Source of the DNA: Numida meleagris
Lineage: Eukaryota; Chordata; Aves; Galliformes; Numididae
Assembly (NCBI RefSeq): GCF_002078875.1
Contig: NC_034412.1
Coordinates: forward strand, 7,583,230-7,647,229
Reading direction: 5' to 3'
DNA length: 64,000 nucleotides
Position numbers and translations under genes: made by a program. Position 1 is the stretch's first letter; each line of letters opens with the position of its first letter. Below the pieces are notes generated by a model. That model was not told the DNA's origin. It was given only the letters and a program-made list of their open reading frames with translations, and made no database searches. Positions 33,580-44,854 of this stretch are shown one piece after another.

Positions 33580-35470
33580 ACACCTCTGGATAAGGAGTAG
33601 ATATAAAGCTTCATCCAAAATCCATGTCAGGTTCAAAAACACCTTTTAAAAGACAGCTGACCTACTGCAGGATTACAGTTTCAGGTGAAGAGAGCCAGAG
33701 CCGGAGCGGGTCCTTACTGACTAACCTGCTGTGTGTGAGGTGAAAGCAGCACCATTTCAAGGCTGCATCCCCTTAGAAACTCCACTGAGCCCATGGAGAG
33801 TGACTAATCGGCTGGGAATGAACCCATATGCCTCACAAGGTTTTTTTCTAGGCAAGTTGGGTGCTAGTAGAATATTCTAAGGAGGGAAAAGCAAGAAGTT
33901 TAGTGCTTTAGTTGAGTGTGGAAGTGCAGGAGCTGGAGTGCAGGTGTGTCAGCGGAGCATCGCTTCTTGTACCCAGGCCCCCAGCCAGCAGTCTCAAAAC
34001 ATTCCTACTACACAGGCAGTGGATCAGAGAGCTGGTGGGTCACATGAAGCAGGCAGCACATCTTTTCTTTTTATAAGTCATTAAATTTCACTAGGAAATT
34101 GAAATGCATTATCATCCCGATATTAATTTGTCATATTAGACATCACTGTAATGCCCAGATGGTCAAGAGAGCAAGGGATAATTGTCATTTGGGAGGAAAC
34201 AGCATTACTCAGTGAGATAGAAATCACCGCCTTAGGATTTACAGGAAAACAACTGGTGCAGTGTGGTATCCAGCTACCTCTCCAGCCACTGGTAATGCAT
34301 TTGTGAAGGCGTTGAGACATTAAGCTAGGCTCCCCCTTATCGCAGAGCAGCCACCAAATGGCATTCTTACAGTATTAACTTTCTGGCACTTCCAGCTCGA
34401 GATGCGACCTGGAGTAAAAGGCTTCATATCACTCCATCAGTTCCCTGAAGCACTCCCTCCCAAGATGCATGTTAATTCTGTGCCTTCACCTTGCAGTCCA
34501 CAACTGAGAAAAATGATGGACTTCTGGCAATATTCTTTCAAATGAAAATAAAATATTTACATGGTCAAACTAAAAGCTAATAAATCCAATAGTTTCCAGA
34601 AAGTTCAGCTTTTGAGGAGCACACAGACTGCAGACAGGTACACTGCAGAACTTCTTCTCTCTCATATAGCTGTTAGCATTTAAAGCAGTCATTACATTTG
34701 CTAATTTAATGGAGCAAAAATGAAACCATTCTGTTTCTTTGAAGATTTGGCTCTTTTCTGTACCTGTGTGCTGCATGTGTAGAGTATCTCCCCTCCATTA
34801 AAAGAAAAGCAAAAAACAAGGCAGATTTCTACAACTTACAAACTATTGTAGTCACCCACAGCCCCTGCTGACAGACAGGCTGGCATGGGGATGAATGCTC
34901 AGGGGCTCAGGCAGCAGCTGGCAGCCCTGTGCCCGTCTCTGTCCCTGCCCTGGGGCCAGGGCTGGATGGAGCAAGCTCCCCTTCCTGGCCCCACTCGCTC
35001 CGGGCCCCATGGCAGGAGGCAGAGAGCAGAGGTGCCGGGCGAAGGGAATTGCAAACCACAGCCAAAATAAACATCCCAACATGGCACGCTACACTTCAGG
35101 TCACTTGTTATGCAGCTAAAATAATAGAGAATAATAAATACTACTAAACTTACTGAATAAGTATACATCAAGATATTTATTTGTGGCCAATCTGACCTAC
35201 GAAGATGAGTGTTTGGCTTTTCGATTGATAAATGTTACTTTTTCTTTCTCTTTTGCTCTGTTAATGCAGATACCAGTACCACTCATGCACCCTCCCACAG
35301 AGGCCCATTTCTGCTCTGCCCAGAGGTGCCCAGAGCCTGGGCAGGAGCGGAGCTGCAGACTCGAGGGGGAGGAAGGGGCTGCTGGCAGCCTGAGCACACT
35401 GGGAGAAAGCATCTTTATCACTGGGAAAGCAGAGAATGCCAAAAGAGCTAAGCCTCCCTTTGCCCAAATC
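33580..35470. other. No gene seen; GC-rich patch with hairpin
   Basis: Mostly unique DNA. A GC-rich patch at about 34900-35050 contains a perfect inverted repeat, GCCCTGG at 34947-34953 and CCAGGGC at 34956-34962. A second one near 35310-35345 pairs TGCCCAG with CTGGGCA. High GC lengthens chance frames on both strands here and none is recognised. The phrase AACTCCACTGAGCCCATGG near 33779 faintly recalls an old sauropsid repeat. Confidence 0.5.
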
Positions 35471-35478
35471 TTTTACTT

Positions 35479-35566
35479 TTTTTTTCCTTTTTTTTTTTTG
35501 GTTTTTTTTTTTTTTTGTTTGTTTGTTTTTGTTTTTTAAGGGGGGAAGAAGGTGGGGGGGGAGGGG
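35479..35566. repeat. T-rich tract joined to a G-run cluster
   Basis: T runs broken by C and G (35479-35537) change abruptly to G-rich sequence at 35540-35566, with runs of six, two, eight and four G separated by short spacers. The eight-G run can supply two G-triads, so the plus strand could fold as a G-quadruplex. This is a structural possibility only, and the composition may also reflect an old retroposon tail. Confidence 0.65.
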
Positions 35567-35639
35567 AAAAATTGTAACCTTAATTAATGGAAGGCCCACT
35601 AGACCCGAAGGAAAAGGTTTGGCTCTCAAGACCTAGGCC

Positions 35640-36080
35640 TCCCCCTGAGCCTCTCCTGGGTGTAATGAGAGAGCTCAGCTTCATTACTGGCAGCTGAGGG
35701 GAAGGGTCACTGGGGCTGGATTTGCAGGGCCCTCATTGAGGGATCACTCCATGCTGAGAGGAGCTGGCCATGCTCTTGGACACCTGGTCATTAACATTGC
35801 TAATTAGCGGCCATTAATCAGGGCCCTGGGTTTTTTGTTGTGTGTCACCGGCTCAGAGGAACCAAGTGAATAAGAAGATTGTTTCATTACCTCCACAAGA
35901 GGTGGAATGAAAGCAGTTCCCATCAGCTCAAGATGAGCTGAATTAAGGAAAAGGTTAGACAACAATTTAAGATGAGCTGCCGAGGGGGAGCAGGGGGACC
36001 TGAGCTGTCCTCTGAGAGGCAAACCAGTCACCTATAATTAATGCAATCTTCCACAACCAAACCCTAATCACCGTGTGAGC
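35640..36080. promoter_or_regulatory. Possible conserved noncoding element
   Basis: Free of repeats and rich in homeodomain-type cores: GTCATTAACATTGCTAATTAG and CGGCCATTAATCAGGG near 35787-35823, CTATAATTAATGCAATC near 36032, plus paired AGATGAGCTGAATTAAGG and TTAAGATGAGCTGC. The repeated AGATGAGCTG (about 35931 and 35969) is a small internal duplication. Motif clustering without coding potential is typical of long-range developmental enhancers. Conservation was not testable. Confidence 0.35.
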
Positions 36081-36180
36081 TTCTCACCAAAAAACTTATA
36101 GTTCACATCTGAAGGATTCTAATGCTTATGACGTTCCAATCTTGGCAAGTTTTATTTTGACTGGATTTTAGTAACACGTA

Positions 36181-36196
36181 TACATATATATATATA
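36181..36196. repeat. Short (TA)n tract
   Basis: About six TA units with flanking TACA steps. An ordinary dinucleotide microsatellite. Confidence 0.85.
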
Positions 36197-36879
36197 CACC
36201 TGCATTTGTAAGTATACACTCATATGGTGCTTGTGGGTGCCTGTGCATTTGTTCAATATATTTACCTGAGTTAGTAAGGGTGCTTTTTACACAACCAACC
36301 AGGAGCAGGGGGCACACAAATCTATATTAAAAAGCATCTATTTTTAAATATTTTTTTCTTAGTTGGGCATAAAATGTGTATTTATATGTTTGTATTTTCC
36401 ATGCTATGGCTGTGAAATCTGTTTTTTTTTTTTTTCTTTCCCAGAGGCAAAATAATTAAAAACAAGTTCTGTTTTGGTAGGTTACAAGTGACATGGGAAA
36501 AATGATAGTTATTGGTGTATGTAGGAAAAAGTAAAGAATTTAATTAGCAACCAGATTGTTAAAATGCAGTGTTCTCCTCCCATGCGCTATTGTCCAACTT
36601 TTGTGGAACAGGTGCCTAATTTTCCTAATGGGATACATTTTAATTGACAAAGTAGTTTGGTTGCTTTACACCAGTTTTCTGTTTCTTGCTTACTTTTAAT
36701 ATAATCAACTCTTTATTTTTACAAACTCAGATGCCCTCAAGAAAGTAATTAGAAGCAGGTTTTATCTGCCTGTCCCTTTTTATAAACCACTTTTTGATTT
36801 CTAAAACCAACTAACCAAAAGCTTGATTTGTTCTGCTGATGTGTGAGAGCCAGTAACTTTTAGTCATATGCACTGAGCA

Positions 36880-37435
36880 TTTCAATCAAGTTGTTTGCAT
36901 ATCCATTCATGTCAGAAAGACTCTCAAAATGGATTACAAACATTTAATTGTAAGAGGAATAAAATAATTAAGGAAGGACAAGTGGAAGTTAAAAATATGC
37001 CGAAGGTTTCACAACAATTATTGGATCATTCTCATCATGGGGCATAAATTCCTCCTTGTAGTTTCAAAGGACTTTATTCATCTAATGCACATTGCCTTTC
37101 GTAATAACAGAAAGTAAAGCCATGTTTCTTATGTATGTGATTCTCTTTGTATAGCTGGGAGGATGCTTAAAAATGTCCGTAAAACTAATCTTGGGAGCAT
37201 TTCAGCCGGTCTGGAATTCTATAATATGATTTCTGGGACTTCATGGGAAAGTTGAAGGGAAGGGGAAATTACACAATGAACAGCTGAGAAAAAGTTGCAT
37301 TCTGGCACAGAATCATGCAAATGGGGCACATTCTTCAGTTTTCTCATGACGGATTGTCTCTGAAACTACTGAGCCAAGTTGCTGAAATGCTAATGAAGGA
37401 GAAGCATCAATGAGCAGTGTCATCCTGAGGGCTTC
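36880..37435. promoter_or_regulatory. Possible conserved noncoding element
   Basis: AT-rich, repeat-free block with motifs common in vertebrate enhancers: CATTTAATTGTAAGAGG, AATAAAATAATTAAGG, CAGAATCATGCAAATGGG (octamer-like ATGCAAAT at about 37314) and AAATGCTAATGAAGG. The spacing is dense over roughly 550 bases and no open frame is of note. The call rests on texture, without alignment. Confidence 0.3.
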
Positions 37436-37437
37436 TG

Positions 37438-37515
37438 AAGGGGACAGAGTAGGAGACAGAGGGAGGGGGCAAGGGGGAAGGAAGGAAGGAAGAAAGAGAG
37501 AATGAAAAGAAACCA
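37438..37515. repeat. Polypurine tract with (GGAA)n
   Basis: Almost 80 bases of nearly pure purine on plus, containing GAGGGAGGGGGC and then three to four GGAA units. Such mirror-like purine tracts can form triplex (H-DNA). Repeated GGAA is also the ETS-factor core, though nothing else points to that use here. Confidence 0.8.
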
Positions 37516-37519
37516 GGCA

Positions 37520-38210
37520 GGAGGAGTTTCAAATATTGGGGCTGGCCCACTCTTAAAATCAAATGGAGGCGAAAAAATACAGAGCCATGATGAACTCTTA
37601 TGAACAAGATCCTCCTGGCTTATAAAAATGAATAGAAGCAGTTACATGCCAATGAGTTTGAGTCGTGGGGGGAAGCAAGCATGGGCACTGATAAAGTTGG
37701 GGGCTACCCTCCTGTTTTATGCATGAGTGAGATGAGCATGGAAAGAACAAGATCCAGCTGCAAAAATATGGAGGAGTGGTGCTTAATAACAGGTCCTTAA
37801 CTTGGCTCTAAAAATTCTTACTATTTACAGTTTTCTAAAAAGTGGTTTCCTTATGACATGGACTTTGCTTGTGTTTGATAAGGAAAACAATTGCTTTCCC
37901 CCCAAGTAGGTAGCTGAGCTTTATAACCAGATACTCTGAAGCATAGCTATGTGTGCTACTTGAAAATACTGGGCTTATACTTACTATGTCTTGAAGCACG
38001 CTTTTATTTAAAATACCCAGCTGGCTCTGGGACTTTCAAAATTGTTCTGTTCTCAGTCAGATCCCAGTGTTACTGACCAAAGACCTCAACAAGCTGGTGC
38101 TATGCTATTTTGACCACCTGGTTGGAGGTCCCATGTCCTCACTGTGGGTGAGAGCAGAAAATCAGTGTCGTGTGTATGTAGACAGGGCAGCAAGCCAAAC
38201 TTTCCAAGTC
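37520..38210. other. No gene seen
   Basis: Unique sequence with no repeat and no frame of note. Confidence 0.6.
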
Positions 38211-38214
38211 TGGT

Positions 38215-38345
38215 CCACAGCAGTGGACATGTCATGGGACTGGCAAGCTAAAGCCCATGGTGTTGATCTCATTTATAACCTCTGGCAAGTCCCTTTGCTT
38301 ATTCTGTCCCCTTCCCATTTTTCGCCTCAAAGGATCTATTTAAAT
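38215..38345 (+). mobile_element. Probable worn MIR SINE
   Basis: CATGGGACTGGCAAGC near 38233, CTCTGGCAAGTCCCTTTGC near 38280 and GTCCCCTTCCCATTTTTC follow the order of MIR segments (...GGGACTGG..., ...TTGGGCAAGTCACTT..., ...CCCATCTGTAAAA...). The match is patchy, so the call is tentative and the ends are approximate. Confidence 0.4.
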
Positions 38346-38349
38346 TCCT

Positions 38350-39265
38350 TGAAATGAAGATGACCATCTTTTCTGATGTGGTTTTATTCTGCCTACCTGG
38401 ATGGGGCCCCAGTCCTACTTGGGTTGCCTGGGTACAAGGAGTGGTAAAAACAGCACGATGCAATTGCACAAAATCTGCATTTTTTTCCGAATGGTTTGGG
38501 AAAGGCTGTGCCATACTGGGCCTGTGGACCTTGGTGTGTTACTGTTGTACATCAGTGCACTTTAGTAGACTGCTTTAATGTTGATTTGTTTCTGTATTGC
38601 TTTCAGACCTCAACAATGCTTACAACTTTAGTGTCACAAGCAGATTTTAAACATGGTATCTGTATGTGCATGCACAAATCACTGGGTGGTGCTTGCCTGC
38701 CCAAATACTGTTATTTTTAAGTTTATATTAAGTCTTGTAACATTACTTTAGCATCTAAAAGTGCTAGACACAGAGCAGGACTTGTGCAGGCATCAAATAA
38801 CAAGAATCATCCTGGTGCAGGAGACAGCAGCGAGGTGTAGGCAGATGTAGGAGCTTGAGAGCTCCTGCATGCAGTCCTGAAGGCAGCAGGTTTGGGGTGG
38901 TACCACCAGAATGGCCACACCAGTGACCCAGTGCCACTCTTTTGCATGGGGTTGGTAGGCATCAGCCCAAAGAACAGCACTGAAGAGAGATAGTTTGAAA
39001 ATGATATTCTCCCAAGTGAAAGACAAAGCTCAATGGTGATTTTGTTTGAAGTTGTCACAACTAGACCACAAGGATCAGACCTCACCTGGCAATGGGTGGG
39101 CCCTTTGATACTTAGAAAGCACAAAGCATATAAGCAAACCTCTGCCCCTGCAGACATCTCCCAGAGAAGCATGCTGCTTCTCACGGGCCCTTGGCAGTAA
39201 GCAAGGACTGTGCCAAACCAGTCATTTACTCCTCCTTCATTGCTGGGCTTTCTAAAATTGTTTTG
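38350..39265. other. No gene seen
   Basis: Unique DNA. A 125-codon minus-strand frame at 38807-39184 is not recognisable and has no supporting signals. Confidence 0.55.
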
Positions 39266-39276
39266 CTACCTCTGCA

Positions 39277-39415
39277 GGTATGTGAGATTTCTCACCTTCT
39301 GAAAATCCTGCTTGAACTTCTGCTTCATTCCACTGGTTTCCCAAGTTGGTGCTGTACTTTCCTGATTTGCTGCAGAAGGATTGCCATCTCAGCTCATCTG
39401 CACTGTTTAAACGTG
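39277..39415 (+). other. Candidate 139-nt exon
   Basis: Acceptor TTTTGCTACCTCTGCAG ends at 39276 and donor AACGTG|GTAAGTGC has GT at 39416, a near-perfect donor. The phase-0 frame is open for 46 codons with one base left over. It is unusually rich in Leu and Cys (LLKILLELLLH, then CCTFLICC), suggesting a hydrophobic segment if translated. The acceptor tract is short and no domain is recognised. It does not share phase with the candidates at 26-32 kb in a way that forms one model. A noncoding exon or a decoy is as likely as a coding exon. Confidence 0.2.
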
Positions 39416-39419
39416 GTAA

Positions 39420-41260
39420 GTGCTAAGATGAAAATACAAGCTCATTCCTGTAGAGAGATTGTGTCGTTCTGAAACTACTGGAAAGTATGTATATGTTGGG
39501 AGGGGGAAGAGAGGGAAAAGCTGTTTATGTTTTATTGCTTTGGTTTAAAAGAGATTCTTCTGTAAGAGCTGGAGGTTCTTGGGTACTTAAGGTTTTACGA
39601 TATTCTATCCAAGGACCACTGAAACAGTAAATAAATGAATAGCAAACCAGAATGCAGGATAGGTGATTATCGCACAAAGAGACCTGGATTAAAAAAAAAA
39701 TCAATATATAAATAAACACAGATGAACAAGAAAAACCTGAAAGCCCAACTAAGGCTACAGTCTGGTTCCAACAAGAGAGCAGCATGTATACTGGCACCCA
39801 AAGTTTTGATTGTGTCTGCTCAGAAGAGTTAAAGAACTTTATATCTCAAACAGAATTTTTCCAATTTCCGATATCTCTGAAACAAGGATTTTTGCTCAAA
39901 AGGTCACCTCAAATACTATATTGTGCATAGCATTGTGATTACAATGAACAAGAACTAGGAGATCCTAAAACGCGCTGACAGTCCCTAACATGCCTAATTG
40001 TGCTCCAGCTTGTCTAGTACAGCGGAGAGGACCACCCACAGTTCATAACAGCCATAATGGAAAATTGTATGGGCCACTCTAGCTAGGCATAATTGGATGG
40101 GCAAGAAATCATGTTTTCCAACTTTTGGAGCTGTTTATTTGACCTGTTTTAATTTAGTTGGGGTGGAATAATATGTTTCTTAAGGAAATATTTAGGCACG
40201 GTAACTTTTTAGCCTAATAAATCTCATCTTCAGGAGTGTCTCTAAGATGTTCACATTCCTAATGGTAAGGAATAAGAACTCTTTAGACATAATCGATTAA
40301 ATTCATGGTAGTTGTACAACTCACAGCGCTAACACAGTACCAGTCAAACTGTTTGAAAGTTTTATGTGAAGCCTTGTGGGTTTTTTTCACCATACCATTT
40401 GACCTGCTCTCTCCCATTCTGCCAGCCTGCAATTTACTTCTTCTGACGTATCCTTAATGCAAGTCCTGGTGTGCCACTGTCACCTTGAATTATGCTTATT
40501 TTGAAAGTTCGTGGACATCCCTGTTGTGCCCTCCTAGGGAAAAGCACTTTGGGACTGACTGCTGAGAATCTGCATTGGAGTGTTTACTTTGCTACAAGTC
40601 CAGCAGCTCTGTGGGCTGAAACTTGAGGGGAGGCTACCAAGTCTCCTTTAGAAACAAATGGGACTTGAGCCATGCGACTTCCTAGGCAACATAGTAGAGC
40701 CTGCAGAGCTCAGGGCTGTTATGTTAATTCAGGCAAGTATCCATTTATGGGACAATGTAATGATGAGGGTTTGTGCCAGCACGGTTTGTTTTGGATGGAT
40801 TATTGTCCATGGTGCCACTGGGTTCTGACAACACTCGTAACAGTGCAGTTGGCCTGCAAATATCAGCTGAAAGTTTATGCCATACCAATTTCAGAGGGAT
40901 TGAAAAAGCCATAAAGAAGTGTGAAACTCAACATCCTGACATATGGGCTGTGGCCTATGAGAACCACAAGTCTCCAAACTGCACCAATGCTTTGGCTCTT
41001 CCTCACTGCCAGAATGAGCCTTTGGCGTCTTAGTGTGGCTCAGATGAAATCAGCCTTAGACTGCTCTCATTTACACCTTGGTCATAATTCACTTGTCCAT
41101 CCCAGAAATAGGTTATTCCCCCACCTTTCCCATTCTGTCTCAATCTGTCATGAGCGTCTTTAAAGCCATGCCGGCCAAACACAGTTTTGCTAACAGCACC
41201 CTTACGGGAAGGTTATTGGAGCTGCTGAGTCTTCCAAACCACTTCTTCTTTGCAATGATC
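39420..41260. other. No gene seen
   Basis: Unique AT-rich DNA with short frames only. Confidence 0.6.
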
Positions 41261-41266
41261 AATGCA

Positions 41267-41292
41267 GTTTTGTTTTGTTTTGTTTTGTTTTT
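41267..41292. repeat. (GTTTT)n pentanucleotide array
   Basis: About five GTTTT units. Ordinary microsatellite. Confidence 0.9.
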
Positions 41293-41509
41293 ATCAAAAC
41301 CTGGGAAGCCAGCATAAATGAAAGATCCCAGTAACTTACAGTGTTGCAGAAGTCACACGCAATGCATTTTTAAGGCAAATTGAAAACATTTCTAGAGATG
41401 GAACCAGTACCTGAATCTCCTCTCCACTCACCTCTATTTAGAGATACACTGGTCTGTTGGATTTAAAATGTGTCGCCAACATACTTGGGAAGAATCTCAT
41501 CTGGGCTTC

Positions 41510-41580
41510 CATGCTGATGGGAATTTCTCTGAGTCAGTGGGAAATTTGCCTTGACTTCATGGCAACTGGATCAGGCTTTC
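41510..41580. repeat. Ancient sauropsid repeat fragment
   Basis: GATGGGAATTTCTCTGAGTCAG, TTGCCTTGACTTCATGGCAA and CTGGATCAGGC follow the order of an old repeat phrase (GGGAATTTTGCCTGAGT..., TTGACTTCAATGG..., GGATCAGG). The copy is heavily worn and the family name is uncertain. Confidence 0.5.
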
Positions 41581-41589
41581 TACTACTAA

Positions 41590-42880
41590 ATAAAGAAACC
41601 CATTTTCTAGGCTTTTAGCACTGCAAAATCTGTTCACGTTTTTAAAAATAGTAATGCCATCAAACTGACTTTTATTCCTTCATATTCTGGCTTGAAAATC
41701 ATACTGAGAGAAAAAAGCATAAACTCATTAAGCCTTAATCTAAACCAAAAGTTTGGAGCCAAATGTCCATGTTCAGTCTTGTCATTCTGTAAACAGTGTC
41801 CTATTGGATGAAGATAACACATAAGGGGTACAGATGACAAACAACACGTTCATAGGATCTGTGTTCACTCTGAACAGAAGGGAAGAGTGTATTTACCAGT
41901 AATTAACATTTTGACTAGTGTTTGGCGAAATTCATAATGTGATTAAAAAAATAAGAATTCCTGGATTACAGGGAAGAGCAATTACTTAAGTAAAAGCTAC
42001 TGAAAAGTTGTCTAGAGGTATATAATAATAATAAAAAGATCCCCCTCCCCAGTGGGAAATGATTACACAGTAATTCATGCCACTCAGTCAAATATCAGAA
42101 AAGGATCCCATAGACCCATAATTAGCAATGTAACAAGCAGAGCCTTGAGAAAACAAGCTGGTCCTCAAGAAACTAATCTTCATTGCTAGCACCCATCCAA
42201 CAGGCTTCATCTGGAGGAGTGAATGGGACAGACAAGACAATAAAAGGACCTATACTATAGAGCCAGCAGGAAAATTCCCCGTGTTCTACTTTGAGTGGCC
42301 TTCAAGGGGATAGAAGGAGGAGAAGTAGGAGGGGGCAATGCAGTTGTGCCCTCCACCCCCATCAAAAAGAAAATAAAGGAAAAAGAATGAAAAAGAAAGG
42401 GAAAGAATCCAACTTGCTTCTGCAGAAGCTGCCTAGCGACATACAACTAATTAATGTGACTGGTCCTCTGTTTGCAGATCTTGTTATCAGTAAAAATAAT
42501 AATAAAATGAGCCCTAGCAGTCTGGATATCTGCAATTACAGTGTGAATTGCATGAGAGGATTATATGAAGTGCTCTTGGCGTGGAGGGTGGGGGACCAAG
42601 GCGCTTCAACTTGAGAGCAGCAAGCAGCTGCTTTGGGGCTTTGCACCTGCTGCTCACCAGGCTGTTTTCACCTCTAGACGAAAACAGGCTTCCCTCTCTC
42701 TTCCTCTGTCTCATTTCTTTTCACACAGCGCACAAATGTAAAAACAGAGAAGGATTTGTATTTATTAAAAAAAGAAAAAAGAAAGAGCAAGAAAATCAAA
42801 TTGTCTTCTTAAAGAAGTTTTGCTGAAGCAAGATGAGAGGCATCTTATGGCAGTGAAGGGGAATCTGAAGATGGAGTGGG
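41590..42880. other. No gene seen
   Basis: Unique DNA with an A/G-rich stretch near 42360-42410 and an A-rich one near 42765-42800. Open frames of up to 107 codons on plus (42291-42614) show no known domain. Confidence 0.55.
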
Positions 42881-42889
42881 GGCCAAAGA

Positions 42890-43440
42890 GACGGGCAAGC
42901 CGGCTCCATTTTAATGCAGAGGCAGCAGACAGAGTGCGATCTGAGATTGGCAAAGTTTCAATGTAAATCCAGGGGGGCAAGGGGGATGGGGCTGGGATGA
43001 GAAGAAAGGACTCTTTTACTGTTTCATGCTTCTAAGTCCTGCCGATCAGCATAAGCTCAGCTCGACATTCTGGGAATAGCAATGAGGCACACACAACAAT
43101 CAAAACACCCTAAATCTGTTTGATGATTCAGACACTTCGTGCATCTGCACCGACAAAATGGGACTTCAATTAAATAACTTGCAGATTTCCACAGAGGGGG
43201 GAAAAAGTCGGGGGAACATGAGGATTTTTAATTAGTAACTCCAAATACAAGCCGTTTTTTTAATTAGGTGTTTGCACTACCACTTTATTCTTAAAGGGAG
43301 ATTTGTAAGCGCGTGGGATTGTTGTGAAAGAAGATCCTGGACAGTTTGTTCCTAACATTTTGTTGCAACCTGCATTTGCTCCTAAACAGCTTTTCTTCAA
43401 CAAACGAAACTCAGCTACAATTCCAAGCAAGTTGTTCAAA
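42890..43440. promoter_or_regulatory. Possible conserved noncoding element
   Basis: Repeat-free block with clustered developmental-type motifs: CACAACAATCAAAACACC (SOX/TCF-like), GGACTTCAATTAAATAAC, TTTTTAATTAGTAACTCC at about 43226, TTTTTTTAATTAGGTG at about 43255 and CCACTTTATTCTTAAAGG. Two TAATTA homeodomain sites lie about 30 bases apart. No coding frame. The inference of enhancer function is from motif density only. Confidence 0.35.
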
Positions 43441-43779
43441 TTAAGGCCAAGGGTTTATTGAAAGCTTTAAGTACACATGCACATCCATAAATAAGTATAT
43501 ACACATATGCGTAGCATCCTGGATACGTTCTAAGGACCCTGCAACAGTTTTCCTGCACTTCTGATAGTTCAGATTACTCTCTGTGGCTAACCTAGTTATA
43601 GATATATATGTACTGTAGATAATTATATACATAACGATATGCAGGGTTTAAACGGGGATAGCAGAAGTTTGTTACAAAGCTGAAAGAAATTCCCATTTAA
43701 CTTTACTGCATTGCAGTGACCACTTTTATCCAGAGCAGACCGCTAATGATTGCAAGCTTCAGATTCTGAAAAACGATGG

Positions 43780-43843
43780 GTGAAATCTCGGACCCTTTGA
43801 AGTCATTGAGTGCTTTTCATTGACTACTGGGGTCAGGATTCAC
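43780..43843. repeat. Ancient palindromic sauropsid repeat
   Basis: The left arm GTGAAATCTCGGACCC leads to AAGTCATTGA, and the right arm TCATTGACTAC leads to GGGGTCAGGATTCAC. The two arms are imperfect reverse complements around a short T-rich centre (core arms 43801-43809 and 43817-43825 match 8 of 9). The unit fits the widespread reptile/bird repeat phrase GTGAAATCCTGGCCCCATTGAAGTCAATGG and its mirror. The snap-back layout recalls a short inverted-repeat element. The family name is uncertain. Confidence 0.6.
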
Positions 43844-44039
43844 GCTCAGAATCTCCTGAGTGTGTTCTGGCATGGCATGGTAATGTACATGTCTCTCTCA
43901 CACACACATGCACTGTAAACTTGAAAAATCTCCCCCTGAAAAAGCATCCTTTCTGTGATAAGCCGTGATTTTGGAGCCTGTGAGAACAGACCTAGTCATT
44001 TGGTAGCCTAACCAACTTGTGGCATTGGAGTGAGGACAC

Positions 44040-44420
44040 TTCTTTGTTAATTTTTAAATATGACCACAGAGAGGAAGCAACGGCAGTAACATATTTTTGT
44101 GTCTTTATCTAGTTTGTCATGGACAATTTGTGCTTTGACAAAGTATTTACAACGATGTGAAAGAGATTAGATGTTGGATTTCTTTCCCCTCCTTTCCTTT
44201 TCCTAGCAGGGGTACAGCAAGTCGATCATATAAAGAGGGACCGTGATCATTTATCCAAATGCAAACAAATTGAAGCACGAGGATTTACCACAGACTGACT
44301 TTCTTTTTTAAAAATTTATTTCATGTGTTAATACAAAGACTGTTTAGCAGAAGTAGAATGCCAGGATTTGCATATGAATAGGTACCTAAAGATCAACGAG
44401 ATCAACTCATTAGGGCCTGA
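44040..44420. promoter_or_regulatory. Possible conserved noncoding element with octamer
   Basis: A perfect POU octamer ATTTGCAT at 44366-44373 runs into ATGAATAGG. Upstream are GTTAATTTTTAAATATGACC, TTTAAAAATTTATTTCATG and CAAATGCAAACAAATTG, the last with a second octamer-like core. The block is free of repeats and coding frames. Regulatory function is inferred only. Confidence 0.3.
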
Positions 44421-44429
44421 ACATCTAAA

Positions 44430-44850
44430 CATAGGAAAGTCAAAGAGGCCAGAGCTCAAGAGCTGGGCTGCTGAGATTCCCAGTGACTAATCCAAGCAGC
44501 GCTGCAAGTTTTTAACTTATTACTATTTTTTCTGCCTTAACAAAAAAGATTCCTTTATCTGAAATCAGTCCAAGAAAAAGAAATCTAATGATTGTGTTTG
44601 GGAATCAGTTTCCTCCTTTGCCACAGCCTTTCTCCATGGCGTTGGGCATGTCATTTGGGAGGGGACTCATCCCACTTAGCAGTTGCTGGCTGGATGGAAG
44701 GGCTTTTCACTGCCTTGTCGTTCAGGTTCCCTTTGCACTAAGCAGGCGCTTTCCAAAGAGCTGTTCATTCTCGCTGTGGTATTTCCTCCCAAGACCATTT
44801 AAATCTCTGACTGCAGGTGCTTAGCTCATCCTCTTGCCTTTGCCCAGAGT
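44430..44850. other. No gene seen
   Basis: Unique DNA. A 78-codon frame at 44588-44824 has no family resemblance. Confidence 0.55.
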
Positions 44851-44854
44851 ATCC

